DNA of 64,000 nucleotides from Aphanomyces cochlioides. Its lineage: Eukaryota > Oomycota > Saprolegniomycetes > Saprolegniales > Verrucalvaceae. The stretch spans positions 3,534,001 to 3,598,000 of the forward strand of contig JAHQRK010000004.1 in the NCBI GenBank assembly GCA_019828595.1. The letters run 5' to 3'. Made by a program: the position numbers and the translations under genes. Below, one piece after another: positions 33,194-44,634 of the stretch; within the stretch, counting starts at the first letter, position 1, and each line of letters starts with the position of its first letter. The notes below the pieces were generated by a model that saw only the letters and a program-made list of their open reading frames with translations, was not told the DNA's origin and did no database searches.

Positions 33194-35694
33194 ATGGCTT
33201 CGTATGTCTCCGAAGACTACTTGCTCGCGGCAGTCAAATACAAGCTCACAGCACCCCCTGCCGACAGAATCGATGGATTCATTGTTAATGACATAATCAA
33301 TTCCCAGCAGAAGCACAATTTTGGGAGTTTGAGGTTTATCAGGTCGGCTCTCGACCAGCTAAGCCTTGAGCAAGGCTTCCGTGTGGTGAAAAAGTACCAA
33401 AGTGCAACTGACGCTCGTTGGATATGCACAACACCAGCCTGCGAGTTTTTCGTTCGAGCGAACAAGAAGAAAGACGATTCCGTCATGATCACAGACATGA
33501 ATTTGATGCATAACCATTCTTTTTTTCACAACAAATCAGCGAGACAACATCCTGGGGTGACGCATGAGACTGTACGTGACTTGTCTGTTTTGTACTATGA
33601 TTTTTGTGTATATACCATTTTGTTTTGATATGTATTGGGTGTTACTGGTATATTGTGTGATTTAATGTTATTTATAATATTTTGGATTATATATGCATAC
33701 ATAGCGTTGGAGACACTTGCATAATGATGCATATTAGTCTTATGTGGTCTATATACCTACTTACTAAAATTGGTGTAGATCTTGAACACACTTCAACAAT
33801 ATACCGACAAATTCGCCACAGACCCAAGAAATCTCACAGGCCAGTTCATCATCGACCTCTTCCAGCGGGAGCACGGTCAAACTATCTCACCTTCGAGTGC
33901 AAGCATTGCGAAACGTGAGTTGGCCCGGTCCATGTATGGAAACGTTGATGCTTCGTTTGAGAAACTTGAAAACTATTTGCATCAGGTTGCCGATGCAAAC
34001 CTTGGTTCACTAGCAAACGTGGAGACGCTTTTTGGTCACTTTTATAGCAGTGTTTTCATCCCGGCGTTTTGTATATCCGCATTTGAATATTGCCAAAATG
34101 TCATTGCAATTGATGGTGTGTATCATATACTGTTTCTTTTCAAATCATGCATAGGAGCGCACCTAAAGGACTTGATGAACACTAATGGAACTCTCCTGGT
34201 TGCAGCAGCAAAGGATCCAAATGTCATCGTTCTTGGTTCGGGAGCTTTGGAGGTATATCATACCTGTCGTAGGCATAGCTATTGTTCCTGTCGAAAATGC
34301 CATTCACTGGACCTGGTTCTTAAAAAACTTGAAGTGCTCAGGCATTCTTCGAGCAGACTCGGTTATAATATCAGATCGTCAAAAAGGTAAATGATATTGC
34401 TATACATATCGATGTCGTTGGTTCATAGTCGATATATTTCGTTGTGTACTGATTTGTACTGGAATTTCTTGTGTGCTTTGCTTTTATACTGTGACATACC
34501 ATTGCGTACTGTTGTGTACTAGAACGTTAGTGCTTTTTCCTGTAAATATTGTATGCGTTACGTTTTGCATTTACTGTTATATACAATTACACTTCTGTAT
34601 GTAAACGTAATGACTGATACATTCTATTGTATACGTTACATCTCGAATTTACTGTTTTTACAAATACATTTCCATTTATAAACGTTATGACTGATACATT
34701 CTTTGCTAGGACTAATTCAGGCGTGCTCCAATGTGTGCCCTAATGTACCTCACAGATATTGCATGCGTCACATTGTAGCAAACATGAACGCTAAGGGCGG
34801 ATTGCGACTTCCTGACCATCAAGTGGCAACAATTTACAAACTTGCCCGATCGGACAGTGTTGAAACATTTGAACGCATACACAAAAGACTTCATTCGATG
34901 AATTCATGTATGCTATTGACTATGTATGCTCTATTCGACATTTTGTTCGTAGATGCGGCGGAGTATTTACGTCAAATCCCGCTTGAACACTGGGTTACGT
35001 ATGCATTTCCTCGTGCAACATTCGACAACGTAACATCGAACCACGCTGAATCCGCAAACAATTGGATTGGTGAAGAAGTTCGCAGTTCCGACGCTGTGAC
35101 CTTGCATTTTTTGTATATGTTACACTTACGGTAGGATGCGAATGAATGCATTTTATACGACTTCACTAGAGATGCTTGTGCATCGTGGCCTGATGATGGC
35201 CTTACTCCCGTGCAGCAGAAGCCGCTTGGTGTCATGAGCACAAAATAAAAAAAGATTGCAGTATGCTTGACTCTTATGATTGTGTTACCGTATTTTAGAT
35301 TGAAGTCGTTAATCCTGGCAAGACGTTCTTGACCATGTATTATGATCTTGAAACAACAAATCAACACCTTTGGCGACTTGTTGATTTAGTAGCTAACACC
35401 TGCCAATGCCGCATGTGGTTCGACAGAAAAAGACCATGCATTCATGCTGTGGCATGTTTGCATTCCATCGGCGTGGATCCTTTCACTTTGTACGACAAGA
35501 TGCATTCCATTGCATCCTTCAGGGCTATCTACAGTGGCCATGTAACGCCGCTACCACCACAAAACTTGCTGCGAAGTACCCAATCATTGGCCCCAGTAAC
35601 GTGCGATCCGACAAAATCCTCGACAAAGCCAGGCCCAAAGCCAAAGAGAAGAAAAAGATCCAAAGGAATGCAAATATGTCAGTTGTCATATTAA
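33194..35694 (+). pseudogene. MULE transposase, decayed
   Basis: Inferred exons 33194..33571, 33779..34115, 34155..34235, 34273..34386, 34710..about 35133 and 35299..35694. The N-terminus has a zinc-finger-like DNA-binding region (CTTPACEFFV, then MNLMHNHSFF). The transposase core follows: VIAIDGAHLK (first Asp), DRQKG with HRYCMRHIVANM and NHAESANNWIGE. A SWIM zinc finger (CQCRMWFDRKRPCIHAVA) closes the protein. After HFLYMLHLR the frame shifts by one (about 35133), and a second shift or stop lies near 35246. Two introns are 207 and 323 nt, far longer than in host genes here. Likely inactive, assuming the bases are correct. Confidence 0.75.
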
Positions 35695-35916
35695 AACCTT
35701 CTGGATAATACAATAAGTGTCGTTTGAGATCATTAAATAGAATATTGTAGCGTTCTGAATAGTGAAATCACCTCATGTTAGTATATGTATTGAACAATCA
35801 CGTTTGATAACAGTATATCACTTTGGTTAACATTCATATTAGGTATAGTGTGAAATATAGCAAAAAGACACAATATAACATTAAATGTAGTTTATCACGT
35901 TACAGTGCGTGATGTA

Positions 35917-37277
35917 CAGTGGATCACATAAGTGTCCGTGCAGATGGAAAATATGGGTATTTTCTGAACTTAAAAACAAGATAAAAGCCGAATCGTTCAA
36001 ACGAAAGCAGTGATGCCTCGATGAATTAAAGAGGAGCATTTTGAAGACATTTATGACGGATGGCGCGCTCGCGTCATTTAGTAATTTTAGTCCAAATTAT
36101 AGAACCACTGTCGAGTGTGTCCGTGCAAACAATGAAAAATGCATTTTATTGACATTTAGCTGTGGTGGACTTTGTATGTCCACCACGATTGGCAATGACC
36201 ATATCGAGTCTCTTGGGCAATTGGATTTAGATCGGGACTTTGCGGGGGATAAGGCAACGTTTCGATGGCATATTCATCGAAAAACGAGTCAACAATACGA
36301 GCTTTATAAATAGGGGCACTATCTTGTTGAAAGATAAAGCACAGACCATGACATGGCCCCCAAACCATGACAAAGTCCCTTCCACTTTTGAAGGTTGGGA
36401 CAAGGCGCTGGCCGAGGTATTCCTCGCCTGGTTTCCGCCATAAATAGATCCTACCGCTCGAACCATGAAGGTTAAAGGGACTTTCATCAGTGAAAACCAC
36501 CTTTTCCCAGTAGGACGCAGGGAGGAGGTGGTATTCCCAGGCAAAATCGAGCCTTTTTTTCTTGTTGGCTTTCGAGAGGTAGGATTTCTTGATGGCAGCC
36601 CGACCGTTCATCCCAGTCTGGCGGATTCTTCGGCGAACGGTCTCTGGGGAGACTTGAGTGTCGTAGTAGACATCAAGACCATCCGCGATGGTCTCGGCGC
36701 TTGCACGGTGGTCTTTTTTTGCTTCACGCACGATAAGACGATCGAGAGATTACGTGGTCAGTCGGGGACGGCCATGGCGTGCAACATTCGAGAACATTCC
36801 GAGAGTTTTAAACTTCTCCACGTTGTATTGAACACTTGAACGAGGGATTAAAACAATTTCGGCGATCTTGGCGTAAGATTTGCCTTCAAGGAGATGGCGA
36901 ATAATGAGTTGCTTCAAGTCGTCGGAATATTCGCGTCGAGGTGCCATGGAGGAAGATAAAGATGGTGCAAAAGGTTTCAAGTCATGATTAGAATAGGGTT
37001 AATCGAGAAATGAGTAGTTCAAGTCAAGAAAGAGGTCGTTGGTTGATTTGTCTGAGTCAAACGCATCTTGCACGGAGACTTTTGACAGTGGTACTTATTT
37101 ACTTTCAGAAATTTTGATTTCCTCATTCAAAGATGTGATTCGCCAATTGAATTGTTTAATTCGTCTATTTTCTCTCTCTCTGACAGTGTAATTAGTTTGA
37201 TTGGCCGAGTAAGATTTTTTGAAATATTTCAAAAAATTGATTTTTTTCGTCCGTACGGACACTTATGTGACCCACTG
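35917..37277. mobile_element. Tc1/mariner element nested in the MULE
   Basis: Ends CAGTGGATCACATAAGTGTC and (reverse) CAGTGGGTCACATAAGTGTC form about 27-bp terminal inverted repeats flanked by TA on both sides (35915-35916 and 37278-37279). 1,361 bp, the usual Tc1 size. It lies within MULE sequence: diverged copies of a ~90-bp segment (around 35775 and 37285) occur on both sides. Confidence 0.85.
36156..36947 (-). pseudogene. Tc1-type transposase, broken
   Basis: An N-terminal paired HTH is present (MAPRREYSDDLKQLIIRHL, KSYAKIAEI, GRPRLTT), then TAA in frame at 36750-36752; the same frame resumes with SLDRLIVREAKKDHR. The first catalytic Asp is in VVFTDESPF and the second in FQQDSAPIY. A short deletion lies between them (DFVMVWG passes directly to CFIFQQD). 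After SPDLNPI the Glu-containing part is missing and the frame is lost; the family's C-terminal GGHTK appears in another frame. Non-functional. Confidence 0.8.
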
Positions 37278-37512
37278 TATAGTGTAATCACTGTCGATAA
37301 CAGTACATCACATGGTTTAACATTACAATAAGGTAAAGTGTGGAAAATACAAAAAAATAAATTAAATGTTGTATATAACATAGCATATAGCATTAAAACA
37401 TATCTAACATGATATATTGCTTTGTACAAGGACAGATAAATATAAAGCAGGAATAATACACACATAGCAGTCGGCAAAGTCAAATGTCGATTAATCAAAT
37501 TAACAAAAGACT

Positions 37513-38051
37513 CTAACACTTACGCGCTTTTCCCTTTTTGCGTGATGCGACCGACGTTCTCCCGCTACGGTGTGCAGGTGGGTTTTCCTCCATTGAATTG
37601 TCTTCATCCGCGGCTGTGGATTCAGCAAGGACTTGGTGACGTTCTTGAACAACATTGTGCAAAATGTCACCAAGAGTCGCAACGGGATCAATCCCCATTT
37701 GTCGGCACAGCAAAACGCCAAGACGAATGCTCGTTTCAGCGAGTGCGTTTTCGCGGGCAATATGGGCGGGAGCTTCCTTCTCTTCGTCTGTCAAGCCTTC
37801 AACTGTCGACATTGGTTCTGCTGGGGACGATTGGCAGTGGCGGCCGCACGTTGGCGACGCGGTGGCGCATCTGGGCTGTCTTCATCCACCAACTCGCCGA
37901 AGACAGGACGACCGCCGTGGAACCAGTTGACATCAGTGTGCATCTTTATCAAATGTTGTGGGAATTGGTTGTTGGAAAATGGTCCCGTGTGGATGCAACC
38001 GTCGATATGGCACCACCACCGACGCTTGTGGTTCTCCATCCCAGTCGACAT
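37513..38051 (-). CDS. C2H2 zinc-finger-like MULE accessory ORF(s)
   Basis: Two overlapping minus-strand frames. The upstream one (38051..37791, 86 residues) has CHIDGC followed by HLIKMH, a C-x4-C...H-x4-H finger, then a Pro/Arg-rich tail. The downstream one (37812..37513, 99 residues) begins MSTVEGLTDEEKE, is helical and ends in a Lys-rich basic cluster (RKKGKARKC). They may be one protein split by a frameshift around 37800 or two overlapping genes. They lie inside the MULE and are absent from minimal MULEs, so may be captured or element-specific. Confidence 0.45.
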
Positions 38052-38770
38052 CAGTATCGAATGGTCGAATGATTGTTGGCGTTGAATAAAGAGAAATTTT
38101 GGCCTATCATGTTATTTTTGCATTTTAGCCAATAGAAGTGTTTCAGAGTGGGTCCCTCATCTCTGACAATTTTGAGTGTTCTATCCGGTATTTTAAGTAA
38201 TTATATTGTGTGTTCTACTCCAATTTTCCTCCGGCGATTGGTTCAATCAACCGCCAGAGAATCGCCGGACCTTCGAAACATTATACAATTATAAAGTTTA
38301 GAAGCTTATTTTGACCCATGGTTGAAACTTGGAACAGGACGGTCCACAATATCGACGAAGATTCGTCGCTTCGCTGGTGCAACTTGTGATGTCACCACTC
38401 TGCTTGCACTCAAGCTAAAGAGCGTTTGCTCAAATAGAATGTTCTAGGAGGTGGGGCCGTTCTACGAGGTTATAGAGATTCATTGAGATTGGTGGGACCC
38501 GCATCATGTGCAGCACGAGTAATCCTTCGGTCAATTTTCAGCCAATCAAATGAGAGTACGAATATTTGTAGCCAATCAGACTGTCCCGTTGATTTGTCGT
38601 CGATTCCAAAAATCGCCTCAAACTGGCAAATTTGGACGGAAATCACAATACGTATTGCATGAGAGAGGGTGTTTTTTGGTCAAAGCGGGTGTCCCACACC
38701 CGCTCCTGTCAGGAACTAACCTTCGGTGAAGTGGGATATCGGAGATATCCTCGTACACACTTCCCTCGGA

Positions 38771-38815
38771 ATATCCGGATAAACACACAACCGGATATAC
38801 GGATAAAAGGATAAT
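38771..38815. promoter_or_regulatory. TATCCGGATA boxes upstream of YJU2
   Basis: ATATCCGGATAA and ACCGGATATACGGATAA follow one another about 45-90 bp before the YJU2 start. Same motif family as in three other host promoters. Confidence 0.4.
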
Positions 38816-38858
38816 CATTCACAAGGATTTTACTTGGCGTCGAGGAGAAGTAGCGAAT

Positions 38859-39701
38859 ATGGGCGAGCGGAAGGTCTTGAACAAGTACTTCCCACCGGAT
38901 TTCGATCCAAAGTTGATTCCGCGGCGGCGGATGCCAAAGAACAAGCAAATTGAAGTCCGCATGATGCTTCCGTTTTCAATTCAGTGCAACGCGTGCGGTG
39001 AATTCATGTACCAAGGGAAAAAGTTCAACTCGCGCAAAGAGGACGTCCTCGACGAAGACTACTTTGGAATTAGGATTTACCGCTTTTATATTCGCTGCTC
39101 GATGTGCTCAAATGAAATCACATTCAAGACTGACCCGAAAAACGGCGACTACGCTACTGAGCATGGATGCAAACGCAACTTTGAACCGTGGCGAGAACGT
39201 GCTGCTGACGAGAAAGAGGCTGTGAAAGCGCGGGAAGAGGAGGAAAAGGGCGATTCTATGAAGGCACTAGAAAACCGAACGCTCGATTCGAAGCGAGAAA
39301 TGGACATCATTGACGCGCTTGACGAAATTAAAGCTATCAATCAGCGCCATGCTAAGGTGGATACAGATGCTCTTCTACAGAAAGTCAAGCAAACTGACGA
39401 TGACGATACTAAGAAGGACATCCTGGACGAGGCAGAGATACAATCACAAATGGAAGCCTTTAGGAAACGAAAACTCGAAGCAGTTGAGACGACAAAGCCA
39501 GCGAAACAGCCAAAGCCCGATGACAACACCCTTGGGACAAGCAGCACCACCAACCTGGCCCCGTTAAAACCGTCAATCAAAGTCAAAGCCAAGCCAACCA
39601 CAGCAAAGCCCAAGACCACCAACAAGCCTACAAAGGCTACACCAACTCCAGCAGCTCCAGTTGCACTGGTTGGGTCGTACAGCGACAGCGACTCCTCGTA
39701 A
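38859..39701 (+). CDS. YJU2: YJU2/CCDC94-type splicing factor
   Basis: 280 residues, no introns. Step-I splicing factor of the catalytic spliceosome, acting in the nucleus near the 5' splice site and branch helix. The start MGERKVLNKYFPPDFDPKLI is almost diagnostic for YJU2/CCDC94. A zinc site is formed by CNAC and CSMC (two C-x2-C pairs), followed by FKTDPKNGDYATEHG. A charged helical stretch comes next (about 120-200), then a Lys/Pro/Thr-rich disordered tail ending SDSDSS. It converges with GET3, with 22 bp between stops. Confidence 0.95.
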   Translation: MGERKVLNKYFPPDFDPKLIPRRRMPKNKQIEVRMMLPFSIQCNACGEFMYQGKKFNSRKEDVLDEDYFGIRIYRFYIRCSMCSNEITFKTDPKNGDYATEHGCKRNFEPWRERAADEKEAVKAREEEEKGDSMKALENRTLDSKREMDIIDALDEIKAINQRHAKVDTDALLQKVKQTDDDDTKKDILDEAEIQSQMEAFRKRKLEAVETTKPAKQPKPDDNTLGTSSTTNLAPLKPSIKVKAKPTTAKPKTTNKPTKATPTPAAPVALVGSYSDSDSS

Positions 39702-39723
39702 GACAACGATGTATTGAGACGAA

Positions 39724-40843
39724 TTAGCCAGCATATGGAGTGATCATGTTCTTGGCAAAGAACTTGAGCGCAGGGACGCCGCGGACTTCTTCATTCAGCA
39801 GAGGCATTTCAAGTACGTGGAAGTCTTCATATAAGTCGTAAATTTGATCCAAGTACTTTTGTTGCATCTTTTGACGAGCCGAGCAATTGCTGCACTTAGT
39901 TCCTAGGCACAGCATATAGATTAGCTTTATCTTCATGTGATTTCATGCCTTCTTCAGGGTATAGCACTTGGTTGACGACGATGTTGTGCACATCAATGTC
40001 GTATTTGGTCAATTCTTGCACCAAACGTTCCGTTTCGTAGAGAGACAAGAACTCGGGAATGCACACACACACAAAGGTCGTTCGATCGGCATCTTTGAAT
40101 TGCGCATTGACCTAGATGACGAAGTAAGTAAACCATCAACGTCCTTGGGAAAGACAAAATCTACCTTTTGGATGACTTCACGCGTTTGTTCGAGTTTACC
40201 CACAAGAGCTTCTTCAGATGGAAGAGCTCCACCCAACATAGCAGACACTTGGCCAAACATGCCCGAGAATTGGTTTTTGAGGGCCATGATCTTGCCGAAG
40301 GCCTTGTCGAGGGCTGTGGGGAAGCTCAACAGACGCAATGTGTGGCCAGTTGGGGCAGTGTCAAAGACAATCACGTCATAATCCATGGCTTGCACTTGCT
40401 TCATCAATTCGGCAAAACTCATCGCTTCATCGATACCAGGAATGGAGTTTGTCAAGTCCTTCATGAAAGATTGCATGCCAGAAGCATCAGACACACCATC
40501 CACGCTTTCTTCAAGCTATTCGAAGCCACATCAGTCCGTCATATCAATACAAGGTGTGCACCTCAATTGTCGGATCAATTTCCATCACAAATAGGTTGGT
40601 GAATCCATTCACAAGCGTGGGCTCTCGTGTGAAACGTTGACTGAAGGCGTCACTGAGATTGTGGGCGGGATCCGTCGACACAATAAGAACCTTTCCGCGA
40701 TGAGCAGCGAGAGTCACACCCAAGCAGCACGATGTAGTTGTCTTTCCAACGCCACCTTTGCCACCGACAAAGATCCACTTGAGAGAGGTTTGATCGACCA
40801 AGTTTTGCAAGCTTCCTTCGGGAATCCCTGCTTCGTCACTCAT
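39724..40843 (-). CDS. GET3: GET3/ArsA-type ATPase for tail-anchored proteins, four exons
   Basis: Cytosolic homodimeric ATPase that delivers tail-anchored proteins to the ER. Minus-strand exons 40843..40562, 40515..40165, 40111..39949 and 39902..39724 give 324 residues. The deviant P-loop [10 protein letters not shown] (27-36), the switch region [12 protein letters not shown] and the zinc-binding CSNC before [12 protein letters not shown] are all present. The third intron (39903-39948) starts with GC rather than GT (GAAG|GCATG...CCTAG); both phase and homology require it. The first two introns are 46 and 53 nt. Confidence 0.93.
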
Positions 40844-40892
40844 GGTGTTGTTGAAATGAGCACCGTCAAAGCTCGTAAAAAAATATCAAGTT

Positions 40893-40901
40893 TCATTGGC
40901 T
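40893..40901. promoter_or_regulatory. CCAAT box (reverse) upstream of GET3
   Basis: TCATTGGCT, reverse of AGCCAATGA, lies about 50 bp upstream of the minus-strand start at 40843. Confidence 0.25.
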
Positions 40902-40979
40902 AAAATTCTACATTCTTATTCTAAGATATTTAACCTAGTCGAGGCGTTTTGACCTAAAAAGCCTGAAACTGCAATAATA

Positions 40980-41449
40980 GGGGTAATCAAAGCTCTCGCT
41001 TTAAAATTTTCGGCTCGCTTTTTTTTCTGAAATAAAATAACGAAAAATCCGCTTTATTTGAGCTGAGAAATTAAAGCGTCTCCGGAGGTGCTTTTAAAAA
41101 TAAAAGCTGCTTTATTGGTTATATATGAACTTTATTATTGCATAGTCAAATGGTCCATTCATGAAGATGCCTCTTCCAAGACAAGGCTCTGTGGAGCTTA
41201 AGCACTGTCAACGGATGCCGAAGAGCAAGCTACATAACACAAACCTTGATAGCTGTGAGGATAGAGTCTTTACTGACATCCGCGGCATCGTCTTATGTGG
41301 TTTAAACAACTTTCATTTTTCACTTACCATTTTGCTTCAGCTTTGGTTCCCCCTGCTCAAGTTCACTTTTGTTTTCTTTCAATATTGTTGCTTTTAATTT
41401 GAATAAAATTACGATAAAAGCGACACAATTTGAGAGCTTTGATTACCCC
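40980..41449. mobile_element. MITE with 18-bp inverted ends
   Basis: GGGGTAATCAAAGCTCTC begins at 40980 and its reverse complement GAGAGCTTTGATTACCCC ends at 41449. Both ends are flanked by TA, consistent with a non-autonomous Tc1/mariner-type element. The 470-bp interior is AT-rich and has no gene. Confidence 0.75.
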
Positions 41450-43552
41450 TAATGTTTTGAAAATTGAGCTTTTTATTCAATTTTTCCATTTTTTAGGGGT
41501 TGTCGAAAAGTCGATAGTTTCTATTTTAGAAGAAGCTTCACCGTCATGGAGATTGGCACTGACCTTCCTCGGCGCGCATGGGACCGGGGGAATGCTTGAA
41601 CAACAAGACGACTAGGCGATACTGGAATGCGTCGTTTTTACACCGAGAGCATTTTTGAGCTTTTCCAAGTTCTGGGCTCGTTCCCCCGTTACTGTACCCT
41701 CGTTGCTTCTTCTCCTTTCTCATGGGGTGGACATGCCTGGATTTTTTGGTAGTTTTCGCCTTCTTGATTCACTAGCAGAGCGACCCGCTCTTCGCCCAGG
41801 GTTTGAAGTGCTTGAAAGAAATTCGAGAAAATATGCTTCTAGCTTACAGTTATTAATTAAAGCTTGATATCTCTGTTTCACTCTACTTTATCTCCGTACC
41901 CCGCCTTGCCTAGGTTTAGAGACGGCATAGAACAAATTATCCGATATTATTGCGAGAGCGTTCTAATTTCCTCATATATTTATAGGCTTTTCTATTCAAT
42001 TTGATTGTTGCTTTTTGGTATAATAAAAACGTTTTGATTTTTCTTCGTTACCCGCTCTCGTCTTTGCCAAGAGTTTGAAGAGAAAATCAGTACACGATAT
42101 CTATCTAGTTGATTAATGATAAAGCAACAGCAATCTATCCAAGCTTTTCCCTGCGAGGCTCGAGCTATGCCTACCATGCTTCGAAATTCCTCACATCACT
42201 TGCCCACCCCCACTGGATTTCCTGAGGCGAGATGACTCTTCCCTGTCCTGGGCGTGGGATGGTTTACATGACGACCAACAAAAAGTATTAATTATTGTGG
42301 ATTCGCTAGAAATTTCCGAATTTGGACTCGTTTTTTGTATCAATCTCCAATCGCTTTGGATGAATGAAAATTAGAACAGTACTTTCTCTCATAGGGACTG
42401 TACTTTCTCTATTTTATTCAGCCAATCACAATCGCCCAAAATATTTATTAGCCAATGGCGTCGATTGGTGAATCGATCCGCCGGCGTGATTCTGGAAATT
42501 CGTATCAAATCAACAATACAGCTGAACAGTAAAATATTTCGTTGTGATACTCTCCCTCCTTGTTTTACAATTTTAATCTGAGGACGGCACAAAATTGACC
42601 TGCTCGATTGCGACTGGTTGGTTGAAAGTCAACAGTTTGTCCATAGGAAAATACTAAAAGCAAAAAATGGGGTTAGTTTTGTCCAATGTATTTGGACACC
42701 GAAATGTGCACAGACACTCAGATTTTCTTTCCCATTATATATTGTCTTTTCATTACAAAATTCGAATCGCCGGTTGATTTAATCGATTTTACATATCGAT
42801 TTGTGTGTGTTTTGACGTGTGTTTGTCGTGTATTTTAGCATTACTAAATGCACTTTAGTAGCTATTACTTAGCATTCGGATGTGTGAACTACACCTATTA
42901 TCCGGATTGTAGCATACGTATGTCCGGATAAGCTCTGGGTTCCGGTTAATTTGACAAATAACCGGATATATATCGATTCCAAAAATGAAGAAATCGGGAT
43001 AAAATTCGAGTTTTTGCCCGAAAAGACAATACCATACGGTAAGTACATTATTTATATTTTTGGGCAGGTGCAAAGATTGAGGGAACACTGGAAAACAATA
43101 CATCCAGCGTGGATCAGTCATTTAGGGTAAGCGGTGGATAAAGCCGCGGTCTCAGGAGTATGTCACCCCAAACAGAAGCTTGGTGAGCGGCACCCTGTCA
43201 CAGTTGCCCATTTGACCAATCAGTTCGCCAGAAGGGCCATGAATTGCTATTATTAGTACTAGTAGTATACTAGTACTACGTAGTAGATTCACTTGCTTGC
43301 AATGTTAGACTCGCCCGGCGCGCTTGATATTAATAGTTGAGAAGATCAATCTTGAGTTGTTTCAAGTTGGACTTGAAACGCTTGGCTTTCACATTCCCAG
43401 TCTTGGCTCTCAAACCAAGTGGTCTCCATGTCCTTCAGTAGCCCACTGAAGACAAATTAGAAGAGAAGTAGACGCGATTGGTATTCCGACCAATATTAAT
43501 CTACTCCTCGCTCCTTGGTCCACTCTGTGCAAATGAGGAGATTATGGACTTC
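41450..43552. other. Gene-poor AT-rich region
   Basis: About 2.1 kb with no supported gene. Short motifs of note: CCAAT boxes near 42420 and 42452; several TCCGGATA boxes at 42899-42966; and a near-palindrome of TAGTACTAGTA type at 43252-43284. Confidence 0.5.
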
Positions 43553-43616
43553 TCATGAGACCAAACAGAACGAATCAAGCCTGCTTGGCTCACTCCTCTG
43601 CCATTTAAATTTGTTC

Positions 43617-43995
43617 TTACAGGAGACGAGCGGCCGCTTCGGGTGCGCCGACCGCATGCTTGCTCTTCTTGCTCTTCTTGTGTTTCTTGTGTTTCTTGTG
43701 CTTCTTTCCCATTTCCATCTCTTCCTTAAGGAGACGAGCGGCCGCTTCGGGTGCGCCAACCGCATGCTTGCTCTTCTTGCTCTTCTTGTGTTTCTTGTGC
43801 TTCTTTCCTTTCTTTCCAGCAGCTTCAAGATTACAATCAATTATCGAACCGTCGACGGCATCGCTTCCAATACGAGCTTGAGTAAGAGCCGCTTCGTCAA
43901 GCAAGCTTAGATGCATGGCGGGGACGTCAGCCACTCGAAGCGAACGTGCATCCGTATAGCTTGACGACAGCAAGGGCAGGAACACAAAACTTCAT
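43617..43995 (-). pseudogene. Lys-rich secreted protein of the RxLR-like family, signal region broken
   Basis: Relative to the intact copies at 54987 and 62873, a 20-bp deletion in the signal-peptide region takes the ATG at 43995 out of frame with the rest. Downstream, the conserved N-terminal block (with R-S-L-R), the LSLLDE segment and a Lys-rich tail remain open to 43617. The tail has two copies of a unit made of KKHKK-type runs followed by SKHAVGAPEAAARLL. Probably a pseudogene unless an alternative start supplies a signal peptide. Confidence 0.65.
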
Positions 43996-44634
43996 TTTGG
44001 ACGGATCTGTTGCTTGCGGTGCAAAAGACAAAGTATCTTGCGTCGATATGAACGAGGGCGGAGGAGCAGCTATGGGCGCTCATTGTCAATTGTGAAATCG
44101 CACTGCAAGTTGTCGAAGTCTCAACTTGATCGTTGTGCGAGTGGGTTTACCTGATTGCGATGCACCCACAAAGAAAAACATGCATGCCACGGGTGTTATG
44201 CGCTGGTGCAAGAGGGTGGCTGATCTCAAACATTGTACTCTAAGCCATCCACAGAGTATTGCCAAGGCAAAGTCTTCTGTCATCTTCTCCTAGATGCAAG
44301 ACCCCCTGAAGCTGTTGTTATGAGGGAAAGGCTCTATCCGGCAGAAAGCCCTCTAAATTGCCTAAATAAGTCGTCCGGATAATTATCCGGATCAACACAG
44401 AAATGCGCTTTCAACATCACGTGGTGACCTGTTTGAAGCAATACACAGTCGCCCCGATTAAAACATATACCATCTACGTTTTAGATTGTCGACCACGTTT
44501 GGTGCCGCTGCTGTTAAGTGCACGGTGCACTGACAATATGGCTTCACGTTCAGCAATTTGAATGGCCATGTCCTTGGCATCCATATCCCGTTTGCGCTTC
44601 AACTGGCTAGCTGACTTTCCTATTATCACACGTT

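Larger units (their letters stand above)
33041..38710. mobile_element. Mutator-like element (MULE) with 10-bp target duplication
   Basis: The decamer AGGAACTAAC occurs at 33031-33040 and 38711-38720 as a direct repeat, the size expected for MULE target duplications. Just inside are matching inverted ends with core AGCGGGTGTGGGACACCCGC (left 33056-33093, right 38667-38704). The 5,670-bp interior holds a MULE transposase gene, a zinc-finger ORF on the other strand and a nested Tc1/mariner copy. The right end lies about 150 bp before the YJU2 start, so the element sits in or beside that promoter. Confidence 0.8.

Noticed and set aside
43252..43284. TAGTACTAGTA palindrome as a protein-binding site
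   Set aside because: Simple-sequence-like, single occurrence, imperfect symmetry.
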